Shown: in pieces, positions 25,129 through 32,693 of the stretch
How the letters are laid out: each line of letters opens with the position of its first letter
Numbering within the stretch: the first letter of the stretch is position 1
Origin: Streptomyces sp. SID5785
GTDB lineage: Bacteria; Actinomycetota; Actinomycetes; Streptomycetales; Streptomycetaceae
Length of the DNA stretch: 41,694 nt
NCBI RefSeq assembly: GCF_009870065.1
Contig: NZ_WWIA01000300.1
Span: 1 to 41,694, forward strand
Direction of reading: 5' to 3'
The notes under the pieces: model-generated
Seen by the model: only the letters and a program-made list of their open reading frames with translations
What the model was told of the DNA's origin: nothing
Databases searched by the model: none
Position numbers and translations under genes: made by a program

Positions 25129-26468
25129 TGGCGTATCGCAAGGACGTGGAGTTCCTCGAGAACACGAACCCGGCCCTCGTCGAGCGCAACGCCGCCGAGT
25201 TCCGCCGCCTGCACCGGCTCGTCGAGTCCACGGACGACGGCTTCCGCAAGGCCCGTTCGGTGCACTGGACGGGCGAGGCGCGGGAGTCGTACGGCAAGCG
25301 GCTCAAGGAGGCCGGCGCGATCGCCGAGGCCCTGTCGACGGCCTTCTCCATGGCGGCGGGCGCGCTGACCGCGTACGCGGACGCCCTCACGACGGCGAAG
25401 GGCCACTACAAGAGCGGCAAGCACACCGAGGGGCAGCTGTCCGAGGTGATGTCCCGGGAGGCCACGGCGGTCACGCCGACCGCGCGCGCCGCCGAACCGC
25501 TGCACCAGTGGGAGGACCTGCGGGCGACCACGGGCGTGGGCGACTGGTTCATGGAACTCGGCGTGGACGTGGACGCCATCAGGGAGGACGCGGAGCGCTA
25601 CTACAACGCGACCAGGAACCACTACGGCGACGCCCGGCGCGTCGAGTCCGAGGCGCGCACCGAGTGCCTGGGCGTCCTCAAGGGCGCCTACCTGTCGATC
25701 CCGGACTTCAAGAGCCCGGTCGGCGACCCGCTCGCCTTCCTGAAGAGCCTCGGCCCCCTCCAGGCGGAGGCGCGCGAGGCGCACTCCAACCCGTACGCCC
25801 AGCTGCCGGGCACGGGCCCCAAGGTGGACACCATCCCCACCCAGGCCGGGAACGTCGTCATCACGGCCCCGCTGTGGCGGATCAGCACCCGCGTGGACGA
25901 ACTCGGCGGCAGCGCCCAGGGAAACAACTACTGGTGGTGGTCGAACAGCGACGAGGGGCGGCGCAGCTACATCTCGGCGAACAAGAAGTTCATCGAGGCC
26001 GCCGCGGCCGACTCCGGACTGCCTCCGGAGATGGTCGCCGGGATCGCCTGGCAGGAGGTCGAGGGCGATCCGGGCTGGCTGGACGACGCCGCGCGGACCG
26101 GACGCGGCGTCATCCCGGGCACCGGCGACCCCGACGAGACGTCCATCGGGCCGCTGTCCATCCAGGTCAGGCGGGCCGCCGAGGTGCTCGGCTACGATCC
26201 CGAGCATCTGACGGACATGCAGCGGGACCAGGTCGTGTCGGCCACCAAGGACCCCGCGAAGAACATCTTCATCGCCTCCGAGTACCTGGCCCAGCTCAAG
26301 GCGGAGAGTGGCTTCGCGGACGTCCCGCCGGAGAAGATGACCCGGGAGCAGATGCAGGAGCTGGCGGCCCGCTACAACGGCGGACCGTACTACGAGGATC
26401 CCAACGCCCAGGCGTACGGCAGGGGATTCGACAAGAAGGTCGACCAGGCCAAGGAGGCGCTCGGGTGA
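25128..26468 (+). CDS. WXG-type protein fused to a lytic-transglycosylase-like domain
   Basis: The 446-residue protein has no signal peptide or TM. Residues 1-100 form a helical hairpin with W47-T-G49, as in WXG100/LXG secretion modules. Residues 100-270 are helical linker with a short Trp/Asn-rich GNNYWWWSNSDEG. The C-terminal domain (about 280-446) shows the three motifs of SLT lysozymes: Glu in GIAWQEVEGDP, the G-x-x-Q motif in TSIGPLSIQV, and RYNGGP for AYNAGP. It likely cuts peptidoglycan glycan strands after type VII export. Upstream and downstream genes overlap it by one and four bases. A housekeeping hydrolase is the alternative to an antibacterial effector. Confidence 0.8.
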   Translation: MAYRKDVEFLENTNPALVERNAAEFRRLHRLVESTDDGFRKARSVHWTGEARESYGKRLKEAGAIAEALSTAFSMAAGALTAYADALTTAKGHYKSGKHTEGQLSEVMSREATAVTPTARAAEPLHQWEDLRATTGVGDWFMELGVDVDAIREDAERYYNATRNHYGDARRVESEARTECLGVLKGAYLSIPDFKSPVGDPLAFLKSLGPLQAEAREAHSNPYAQLPGTGPKVDTIPTQAGNVVITAPLWRISTRVDELGGSAQGNNYWWWSNSDEGRRSYISANKKFIEAAAADSGLPPEMVAGIAWQEVEGDPGWLDDAARTGRGVIPGTGDPDETSIGPLSIQVRRAAEVLGYDPEHLTDMQRDQVVSATKDPAKNIFIASEYLAQLKAESGFADVPPEKMTREQMQELAARYNGGPYYEDPNAQAYGRGFDKKVDQAKEALG

Positions 26469-26800
26469 GCCGCACGGGGACACCGCCGCTCGACCGGCCC
26501 GCCGCGACCCGGGCCGGCGCCCTGGTCTGCGGTGCGGTGCTGACGGCCGCGAACCTGGTCACCGGCTTCGCGACCGTGACCGCGTACCGGGCGGGGCCCG
26601 CCGGTCCGTGGGACCACGAGGGGGTCACGCATGTGAAGGCCGCCGCCGGTCTCGGGGTGGGGTGCGCGGTGCTGACGCTGCTCCTGACGCTGGTGTGCGT
26701 GAAGGCCCGCTGGCTGCGGTCGGCCTGGTGGTACGCGGTGCCCGCCGCGCTCGGCGCGGCGGCGCTGCTGCGGCTGACGGTTCTCCTGCCGCACACCTGA
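26465..26800 (+). CDS. three-TM small membrane protein, possible immunity partner
   Basis: The 111-residue protein has three hydrophobic segments: about 17-40 (LVCGAVLTAANLVTGFA), 57-78 (AGLGVGCAVLTLLLTLVCV) and 86-107 (WYAVPAALGAAALLRL). The GTG start overlaps the preceding stop (GTGA), so it is translationally coupled to the hydrolase gene. I recognise no family. A small membrane protein in this position would fit an immunity protein or a secretion accessory. Its stop codon lies inside the left arm of a 20-pair terminator. Confidence 0.75.
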   Translation: MSRTGTPPLDRPAATRAGALVCGAVLTAANLVTGFATVTAYRAGPAGPWDHEGVTHVKAAAGLGVGCAVLTLLLTLVCVKARWLRSAWWYAVPAALGAAALLRLTVLLPHT

Positions 26801-26830
26801 CCCGGCCGCCGGCCGGGTCAGGTGTGCGGC
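26788..26830. terminator. 20-pair bidirectional terminator
   Basis: The arm with core GCACACCTGACCCGGCC is matched by GGCCGGGTCAGGTGTGC, with three more pairs outside, around a three-base GCC loop. It overlaps the stop of the small membrane gene and lies 14 bases from the stop of the convergent acetyltransferase gene, so it can serve both. Confidence 0.88.
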
Positions 26831-26843
26831 TCCGCCGCTGGGT

Positions 26844-27947
26844 TCAGGCGCGTTCGCGCAGGGAGCCGACCGTTCTGAGGAGGCGGTCGGCGCGGTCGCG
26901 CAGGGCCGGGTTGGCCAGAACCGTGTTGCGCAGGCCGCGGACCGGGCGGCGCCACATCCGGTGGGCGGTGGCGACCGGGTGGGCGGTGCGGGTGGCGAAG
27001 CCCTCGCCGACGCGCAGCTCACGCGTCTTGAGCCAGTCCTTGTACTCCTTCTCGCCGCGCCCCCAGTCCATCACCCTGATGCCGTCCCGGCCGGCCGCCT
27101 CCGCCATCCGCAGGTGCATCATCAGGCCGGGCGAGTAGTAGCGGAACTCCGGGTCGTACGCCGTGAACCAGGCCGCGAAGACGGTGCGGGAGGCCGGGCC
27201 GAAGTGGGCGGCGACCGGCCGGTCGCCCGCGTAGACGACGGACAGGATCCCCTTGAAGTGCTCCTCGCGGACCTCGAAGAGGTGGTCCACCAGGTGCACG
27301 ATCCAGGGCCGGGCGAACCGGTCCATGCGGCCGGTCCTGCGGTACTGGGCCGACTTCCACCGCATCAGCCGGTGCAGCACCTCCGGGTCGCGCTCGTCGT
27401 ACACGAACCGCATCTCGCCCATGTCCCGCGTGAGCCGGCGCTCCTTCTTGAGCATCGTCTTGGCCTGGCCCGGATACGAGGCCTTCAGCCACTCCGCGTA
27501 CGAACCGTGGCCGCCGTCCTTCAGATCGAGCACGGGTGACGCGAAGGTCCCGGTGACGTACGGGGCGAACGGCTGCTGGTCGTCGACGAGATGGTCGAAC
27601 TCGAGGACGGAGAGGCGGCAGGCCCGCAGCAGGGCCTGCATGTCCCAGGTGACCCCGGGCCGGTGCACGAGCGCCTGGCAGTCGGAGAGCCCGAGCCCGA
27701 TCGCCCGGCCGACGCCCCACGGCCCCCGCTCGTACGGCAGGAAGCCCACCGGGACCGTGCCCGCCCGCAGCACCGCGACGCGTGCCCCGGGCCGGAAGCG
27801 GGCCACTCCGGCGGCGAACTCCGGTGACAGGAAAGGGTTCTGGTAGTCCGGTGCGTCGTCCATCGCCGCGTGCCAGGCGGTGCGGAGCGAGTCGCTCAGC
27901 TGATCGGGTCTGTGCGTCGTGACGGTCGTGACGGCGGTGATGCTCAC
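26844..27947 (-). CDS. CelD-like GNAT acetyltransferase
   Basis: The 367-residue protein has the double-GNAT architecture of the CelD/FemAB-like (BioF2-like) group. It shows NPFLSPEFAAGVARFRPGAR near residue 36, the pattern RLMRWKSAQYRRTG in the middle, and AHFGPASRTVFAAWFTAYDP then YYSPGLMMHLRMAEAA near 275-300. It ends with a DWGRGEKEYKDWL block common to the group. Relatives acetylate or aminoacylate polysaccharide or cell-envelope precursors; substrate unknown. GTG 27947 is chosen because a GGGGGG tract precedes it; ATGs at 27971 and 27980 lack a Shine-Dalgarno. Confidence 0.83.
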   Translation of the reverse strand: MSITAVTTVTTHRPDQLSDSLRTAWHAAMDDAPDYQNPFLSPEFAAGVARFRPGARVAVLRAGTVPVGFLPYERGPWGVGRAIGLGLSDCQALVHRPGVTWDMQALLRACRLSVLEFDHLVDDQQPFAPYVTGTFASPVLDLKDGGHGSYAEWLKASYPGQAKTMLKKERRLTRDMGEMRFVYDERDPEVLHRLMRWKSAQYRRTGRMDRFARPWIVHLVDHLFEVREEHFKGILSVVYAGDRPVAAHFGPASRTVFAAWFTAYDPEFRYYSPGLMMHLRMAEAAGRDGIRVMDWGRGEKEYKDWLKTRELRVGEGFATRTAHPVATAHRMWRRPVRGLRNTVLANPALRDRADRLLRTVGSLRERA

Positions 27948-28005
27948 GGCAGGCCCCCCTGTTTCCCCCATGGGGCTCAAAGGTCGCGAAACAGTACGCA
28001 GCCTG

Positions 28006-28665
28006 TCAAGACCGCTTATGCGGCACCTTCGTGTCGTGCGGAACGTCGCGCGGAACGTCGTGGGGCGCGGGCCGTCCGGACGCCGGGTCGTCCGCGATCC
28101 GGACGTGCGTGTGCATGTCGTGCCAGCCGTCCGCGTGCAGGGCGGAGCTGCGACGGGTGCCCTCCAGCGCGTAACCGGTCTTCTCCGCGACCCGGCAGGA
28201 CGGCGCGTTGCCCGTCGAGTGCAGCAGGTCGAGGCGGTGGAACCCGGCGTCCAGCGCCCAGCGGGTCACCGTCGCCAGGGCCCGCGGGGCGACGCCCAGG
28301 CCGCGGGCGCCCGGCAGCACCCAGTAGGCGACCTCCGCGACGCCCTCGGTGAGGTCCATCGTGCGCAGTGCCATCCGGCCGAGCGCGGCGTCGTCGTCGG
28401 CCCGCGCGACGATCCACTGCGCGGCGGTCTCCTCGGCCCAGCCCCGGTGGACCTGCTCGATCCAGGCGTGCGCCTCGTCGAGCGAGTCCATCGTGCGGAT
28501 GTGCCAGTACTGCAGGACCGGGTCCTGGAACGCCTCGAACACCGCCTGCGCGTCGGCCGGCTGCGCGGGCCGCAGCAGCAGCTCGCCCGAGGCGGTGGGC
28601 AGGACGGGCTGGGGGGCGGAGGAGAAGGTGCCGGGCGGGATCACGGGCGCGAGGGTGAAGGGCAT
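28006..28665 (-). CDS. GNAT-family N-acetyltransferase (RimJ/RimL-like)
   Basis: The 219-residue protein is a standard GNAT fold: LLLRPAQPADAQAVFEAFQD near residue 29-48, VAEVAYWVLPGARGLGVAPR near 118-137 (acetyl-CoA-binding R/Q-x-x-G-x-G/A type site is within), and NAPSCRVAEKTGYALEG near 163-179. RimJ/RimL relatives acetylate protein N-termini or small amines. The tail is repetitive (HDVPRDVPHD). CATCAT lies six bases before ATG and no Shine-Dalgarno is seen, so leaderless translation is possible. It is 58 bases upstream of the CelD-like gene on the same strand. Confidence 0.88.
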   Translation of the reverse strand: MPFTLAPVIPPGTFSSAPQPVLPTASGELLLRPAQPADAQAVFEAFQDPVLQYWHIRTMDSLDEAHAWIEQVHRGWAEETAAQWIVARADDDAALGRMALRTMDLTEGVAEVAYWVLPGARGLGVAPRALATVTRWALDAGFHRLDLLHSTGNAPSCRVAEKTGYALEGTRRSSALHADGWHDMHTHVRIADDPASGRPAPHDVPRDVPHDTKVPHKRS

Positions 28666-28755
28666 GCCCGCATGATGGCGATCCGTGCGCGAGGACGCAC
28701 CCGAGATTCCCGACGCACCTGTGCTGACCTGCGAGGACGTCGACTCGGCGAGAGT

Positions 28756-28765
28756 TGTTGCAACA
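28756..28765. promoter_or_regulatory. putative IclR-type operator of the kdg operon
   Basis: TGTTGCAACA is a perfect ten-base palindrome in the divergent region between the GNAT and kdgK genes, 90 bases before the kdgK start. A half-site TGTTGC recurs at 28776. GTTGC/GCAAC cores are common in IclR-family boxes, and the operon encodes an IclR regulator. Confidence 0.45.
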
Positions 28766-28854
28766 TGTGCACGTCTGTTGCGTATGGCTTGTTACGGTCG
28801 TCTCCTCGGAGCGAGCGGGAAGACGGGAAGACGGGAAGAGCGGAGGGCGGAAGG

Positions 28855-29841
28855 GTGACGGCCGTGCGACATCCAGGGTCACAGCGACAGCAGCAGTCAC
28901 AGCCACAGTCACAGCAGCAGTCACCGGAGGTGATCTGCGTCGGCGAGACGATGGCGCAGGTCACGCCCGCCGACGGGGCGGACCTCGAGCACAGCCGCAC
29001 GGCCCGGCTCGCGGTCGCGGGCGCCGAGTCCACCGTCGCGCAGTACCTGGCCGACCTGGGGCACCGGACGGCCTGGCTGAGCCGGGTCGGCGACGATCCC
29101 TTCGGGCGACGCGTGCGGGCCTCCGTGGCCGCGCGCGGGGTGGACGTCACGGGCGTGCGCACCGACCCGTCGGCCCCGACCGGCGTCTACTTCAAGGACC
29201 CCGGCGGCCCCGCGTCCCCCGGCACCCGCGTGCACTACTACCGGGCCGGCTCGGCCGCCTCCCGGATGACACCCGCCGACGCCGAGGCCGTCGACCTCAC
29301 GGGCGTACGGCTGCTGCACCTCACCGGCATCACCCCCGCCCTGTCCCCGGGCTGTGCGGGGCTCGTCACGGCGCTGGCGGAGCGCGCCCGGGCGGCCGGG
29401 GCGCTGGTCTCGTTCGACGTCAACCACCGTCCCGCGCTGTGGAGTTCACGCGAGGACGCGGCCGACGTGCTGCTCGCGTCGGCCCGCCGGGCCGATGTGG
29501 TCCTGGTCGGCCGGGACGAGGCCGAGGCGCTGTGGGGGACGGCCACCGCCGAGGACGTCCGCGCCCTGCTGGGCGGACCCGGCGTGCTCGTCGTCAAAGA
29601 CGGGGCGGTCGGGGCGAGCGAATTCACCGGCGCGGAGCGGGAGTTCGTGCCCGCGCCGGCCGTGGAGGTCGTCGAGTCGGTCGGCGCGGGGGACGCGTTC
29701 GCCGCGGGCTGGCTCGGCGGACTGCTGCGCGGACTGCCCGCGGCCGGGCGGCTGGCGCTGGGCCACCGGCTGGCCGGCCGCACCCTGCGCAGCCTGGAGG
29801 ACTACGTGCCCGCCGACTCCCTCGACGCGAAGGGGGAGTGA
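28855..29841 (+). CDS. kdgK: PfkB-family sugar kinase, probable 2-keto-3-deoxygluconate kinase
   Basis: The 328-residue ribokinase-like enzyme begins with a Gln/Ser-rich run coded by CAG/CAC repeats, then PEVICVGETMAQVTP. The PfkB signature is VESVGAGDAFAAGWLGG near residue 276, with catalytic Asp in GAGDAF. FDVNHRPALW in the middle is typical of KDG kinases. It would phosphorylate 2-keto-3-deoxygluconate to KDPG, the substrate of the aldolase two genes on. GTG 28855 has GGAGGG about seven bases upstream. The iclR gene starts four bases after the stop. The specificity rests mainly on this operon. Confidence 0.87.
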   Translation: MTAVRHPGSQRQQQSQPQSQQQSPEVICVGETMAQVTPADGADLEHSRTARLAVAGAESTVAQYLADLGHRTAWLSRVGDDPFGRRVRASVAARGVDVTGVRTDPSAPTGVYFKDPGGPASPGTRVHYYRAGSAASRMTPADAEAVDLTGVRLLHLTGITPALSPGCAGLVTALAERARAAGALVSFDVNHRPALWSSREDAADVLLASARRADVVLVGRDEAEALWGTATAEDVRALLGGPGVLVVKDGAVGASEFTGAEREFVPAPAVEVVESVGAGDAFAAGWLGGLLRGLPAAGRLALGHRLAGRTLRSLEDYVPADSLDAKGE

Positions 29842-29845
29842 CGCG

Positions 29846-30607
29846 ATGTCGCAGACCGTCGCGCGGGCGATCGAGATCCTCGAGTTCGTCGCCCGCGAGC
29901 CGCGCACCCAGTCGGAGGTCGGCGCCCGTCTCGGCGTGCACCGCTCGACCGCCCTGCGCATCCTGGAGTCCCTGACCGACGGCGGTCTCGCCCGCAGGCT
30001 GCCCGACGGGCGGTACGCGATCGGGCTGCGGCTCGCGGGCCTCGCCCGGCTGGCGGAGGAGCAGTTCGGGCTGACCGACGTCGCCCGCGCACACCTGCGC
30101 GGCCTCGGTGCGCGCACCGGGCACACGGTGCACCTGGCGGCGCTCGAGGGCGACCGCATCGTGTACGCCGACAAGATCGACCCGGCCGACGGCATCCGGC
30201 TGTACGCGGAGATCGGCCGCCCCGTCACCCTGCACACCGCGGGCGTCGCGAAGGCGATCCTGGCCGAGCTGCCGCCGGACCGGGCCGCGGCGCTGCTCGA
30301 CGCGTCCTGCGACTTCGCCCCGCACACGGCGACGACCGTCACCGATCCGGCCGCGTACCGGGCGGTGCTCGCGCGGACCCGGGAGCGGGGCCACGCCGTC
30401 GACGACGGCGAGTACGAGGACTACGTGAACTGCCTCGCCGCCCCGGTGCGCGGCAGCGGCGGCGAGGTCGTCGGAGCGGTGTCGGTCACCGCCCTGAAGG
30501 CCCGCGCCGATCTGGCCGCCCTGACGGCGGACGTCCTGCCCGACCTGCTGACCACTGTCGCGACGATCTCCGAGGAGCTGGGATGGCGCCCCCGACCCCT
30601 GACCTGA
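29846..30607 (+). CDS. IclR-family transcriptional regulator
   Basis: The 253-residue regulator has an N-terminal winged helix (RAIEILEFVAREPRTQSEV, recognition part GVHRSTALRILESL) and a C-terminal IclR effector domain (VHLAALEGDRIVYADKID, LHTAGVAKAILAEL). It lies between kdgK and eda and overlaps eda by 25 bases, so it probably regulates its own operon in response to KDG, KDPG or a related sugar acid. GGGGGAG lies seven bases before the start. The candidate operator is at 28756-28765. Confidence 0.93.
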   Translation: MSQTVARAIEILEFVAREPRTQSEVGARLGVHRSTALRILESLTDGGLARRLPDGRYAIGLRLAGLARLAEEQFGLTDVARAHLRGLGARTGHTVHLAALEGDRIVYADKIDPADGIRLYAEIGRPVTLHTAGVAKAILAELPPDRAAALLDASCDFAPHTATTVTDPAAYRAVLARTRERGHAVDDGEYEDYVNCLAAPVRGSGGEVVGAVSVTALKARADLAALTADVLPDLLTTVATISEELGWRPRPLT

Positions 30608-31254
30608 CCCCGAACCCGAACCAGACCCCGAACCAGACCCCGGCCCCGAGCTTCGACGCGCTGTTCGCCGGGGTGCCGGTGATGGCGATCCTGCGCGGAC
30701 TGCCGGCCGACCGCACCGTCGAACTCGCCGTCCAGGCCTGGGACCTGGGCATCTCGTGCGTCGAGGTGCCGGTGCAGGACGAGGAGGCGGGCCGGGTGCT
30801 GGCCGCCGTCGTCGCGGCCGGTGCCGAGCGGGGCAAGCCCGTCGGCGCGGGCACCGTCACGACACGGGAGCGCCTGGAGCGGGCCGTCGCGGCGGGCGCC
30901 GCGTTCACCGTCGCCCCGGGGTTCGACGCCGACGTGGCGCGGGCCTGCCGGGACGCGGGCCTGCCGCACCTGCCCGGGGTGGCCACGGCGACCGACGTGC
31001 AGGCGGCGCGGGCGCTCGGCCTCGACTGGCTGAAGGCGTTCCCGGCGAGCGTGCTCGGCCCGGGCTGGTTCCGGGCGATGCGCGGCCCGTTCCCCGAGGT
31101 CCCGTTCGTCGCGACCGGCGGGATCGACGCCGGGAACGCGGCGGAGTACCTCGCCGCCGGGGCGCGGGTCGTCGCGGTCGGCTCGGCGCTCGAGGACCCG
31201 GAGCAGCTGCCGCGCCTCGCGGACCTGCTCGGCTCGTACCGTACGGATGCCTAG
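30583..31254 (+). CDS. eda: 2-keto-3-deoxy-6-phosphogluconate aldolase
   Basis: The 223-residue class I aldolase cleaves KDPG to pyruvate and glyceraldehyde 3-phosphate. Seen are VMAILRGLPADR near residue 33-44, the proton-transfer Glu in CVEVPVQDEE, PVGAGTV, and the Schiff-base Lys in DWLKAFPAS. FVATGGID is the phosphate-binding region. The first 24 residues contain a PNQT duplication (NPNQTPNQTPAP) and look disordered. It starts inside the last 25 bases of iclR with GAGGAG upstream. With kdgK it forms a short route for sugar-acid breakdown. Confidence 0.92.
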   Translation: MAPPTPDLTPNPNQTPNQTPAPSFDALFAGVPVMAILRGLPADRTVELAVQAWDLGISCVEVPVQDEEAGRVLAAVVAAGAERGKPVGAGTVTTRERLERAVAAGAAFTVAPGFDADVARACRDAGLPHLPGVATATDVQAARALGLDWLKAFPASVLGPGWFRAMRGPFPEVPFVATGGIDAGNAAEYLAAGARVVAVGSALEDPEQLPRLADLLGSYRTDA

Positions 31255-31321
31255 GGATTTCTCCGCGATCTGAGTACGAGCGCCCTGCCGGGCCGGGGTG
31301 CCCGGCGGCGACGCTGGTCCC

Positions 31322-31738
31322 ATGAGCCGAGCACCCCGCGCACGCCGCGTCCTGAGTGAACTGGTCCCGACCCTCGCCGCCGCCGGCCTCGCCGCGGCCG
31401 CCTGGGCGGGCTGGCTGGGCTGGGACCAGACCCGTGACGTCCATCCCGACGGCACGGTCACCGGTCCGTACGAGGCCTGGCAGGTCATCGGCCTCGTCCT
31501 CACCCTGCTGGTCCCGGTCGGCTGGGCGGCCGCCCGCCGGCACGTCCCGGCCGCGGTCCTGGGCGTACCCGCCGGACTCGCCGTCGCCGCGTTCTACGAC
31601 TGGTCCGACGACTCCAGCGGTCTCTTCGCGATCGGGGTCGTGCTGGTGGCCCTGGGCACGCTGGCCGGGACGGCGGTGACGACCGCGGTGATCACGGCGG
31701 CGCGGTCCGGGGGCGGGCGGGCGCGGCCGGCGGTGTAG
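31322..31738 (+). CDS. small membrane protein of unknown function
   Basis: The 138-residue protein has three to four hydrophobic segments: LVPTLAAAGLAAAAWAGWLG near the start, VIGLVLTLLVPVGWAA, AAVLGVPAGLAVAAFYDW and FAIGVVLVALGTLAGTAV. No family is recognised. It follows eda by 67 bases and converges on the ArsI-type gene. The start is uncertain: no clear Shine-Dalgarno precedes ATG 31322, and GTG 31298 is in frame. Confidence 0.65.
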   Translation: MSRAPRARRVLSELVPTLAAAGLAAAAWAGWLGWDQTRDVHPDGTVTGPYEAWQVIGLVLTLLVPVGWAAARRHVPAAVLGVPAGLAVAAFYDWSDDSSGLFAIGVVLVALGTLAGTAVTTAVITAARSGGGRARPAV

Positions 31739-31780
31739 GGCGGAGCCGGGCCGCGGGGGGCCGGGCGGAGCCGCGCGGGG

Positions 31781-32230
31781 TCAGCCGCAGGTGCCGCCCG
31801 ACCCGCCGGAACCGGCGCCGCAGCAGGACTCGGCGCCGGCCTCGGCGCTCTTGCCGAGCGTGTCGGCGTCGCCCTTGACCACGTACACCTCCCACGGCTC
31901 GCGGCCCGGGCCGTGCACCCAGACCTTGTCCTGGAGCGCGTAACAGCACGACGTGTCGTTCTCCTCGAACGTGGCGAGGCCCGCGTCCTTGAGCCGGGCG
32001 GTCGCGGCGCCGACCTGGTCGCCGGTCTCGACCTCGACGCCGAGGTGGTCGAGCCGGGTGTCCTCGCCGGGCGCGCCCTCGATGAGGACGAGCTTGAGCG
32101 GGGGCTCGGTGAGAGCGAAGTTGGCGTACCCCTCGCGGCGCTTGGCCGGTTCGGCGCCGAACAGTTTCGAGTAGAAGGCGATCGACGCCTCCAGGTCGCT
32201 GACGCGGAGGGCGAGCTGGGCACGGGACAT
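31781..32230 (-). CDS. ArsI/CadI-family VOC metalloenzyme
   Basis: The 149-residue glyoxalase-fold protein matches ArsI, an Fe(II) dioxygenase that splits the C-As bond of organoarsenicals. Seen are SRAQLALRVSDLEASIAFY at the start, LDHLGVEVE (metal His), TSCCYALQDKVW with the paired Cys that bind As(III), and EPWEVYVVKGD (metal Glu). It ends with a Cys/Gly-rich tail containing SCC and TCG. GGAGG lies before ATG 32230. It is divergent from arsR, and the operator between them should control both. Without assay, a CadI-type cadmium-induced role is also possible. Confidence 0.88.
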   Translation of the reverse strand: MSRAQLALRVSDLEASIAFYSKLFGAEPAKRREGYANFALTEPPLKLVLIEGAPGEDTRLDHLGVEVETGDQVGAATARLKDAGLATFEENDTSCCYALQDKVWVHGPGREPWEVYVVKGDADTLGKSAEAGAESCCGAGSGGSGGTCG

Positions 32231-32257
32231 GGGGTACCTCCAGAGCTCCTGCATCCC

Positions 32258-32279
32258 TGTATCGACATCCGTCGATACA
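32258..32279. promoter_or_regulatory. ArsR operator palindrome
   Basis: TGTATCGAC and GTCGATACA form a perfect nine-base inverted repeat around ATCC, between the divergent arsI-type and arsR genes. A separate direct repeat, ATATAGAAG, lies at 32302-32310 and 32318-32326, next to the arsR start. Confidence 0.75.
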
Positions 32280-32327
32280 TCTGTGACCGAGCTTGCCTCG
32301 CATATAGAAGACTGTCAATATAGAAGA

Positions 32328-32693
32328 ATGTCGAACCAAGAAGCGCCGGTGGCGGCGGACAGCGTGCCGGAGTCGTGCTGCCCGGGGCTGCTCACCGCCC
32401 CCCTGGACGAGGAGCAGGCCGCCGACCTGGCGAAGGTCTTCAAGGCGCTCGGCGACCCCGTGCGGCTGCGGCTGCTCTCCATGATCGCGTCCCGCGCCGG
32501 CGGCGAGGTCTGCGTCTGCGAGCTGACCCCGGCCTTCGACCTGTCCCAGCCGACGATCTCGCACCACCTCAAGCTCCTGCGTCAGGCCGGACTGATCGAC
32601 TGCGAGCGCCGCGGCACCTGGGTCTACTACTGGCTCCTGCCCGAGACGACCGACCGGCTGGCCGGCGTCCTGACCCGCACCGCCCACGCGTGA
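32328..32693 (+). CDS. arsR: ArsR-family arsenic-responsive repressor
   Basis: The 121-residue winged-helix repressor has LAKVFKALGDPVRLRLLSMI, the metalloid site EVCVCELTPAF (C-V-C at the start of the DNA-binding helix), then LSQPTISHHLKLLRQAGLI as recognition helix. An extra SCC lies near residue 17. As(III) binding would release DNA. It overlaps the transporter start by four bases (GTGA). The Shine-Dalgarno is weak (GAAGA) and very close to the start. Confidence 0.95.
   Translation: MSNQEAPVAADSVPESCCPGLLTAPLDEEQAADLAKVFKALGDPVRLRLLSMIASRAGGEVCVCELTPAFDLSQPTISHHLKLLRQAGLIDCERRGTWVYYWLLPETTDRLAGVLTRTAHA

Noticed and set aside
28879-28925. CAG/CAC run as a phase-variable switch
   Set aside because: Periods are in multiples of three and the run lies inside the frame, so length change would not shift the frame.
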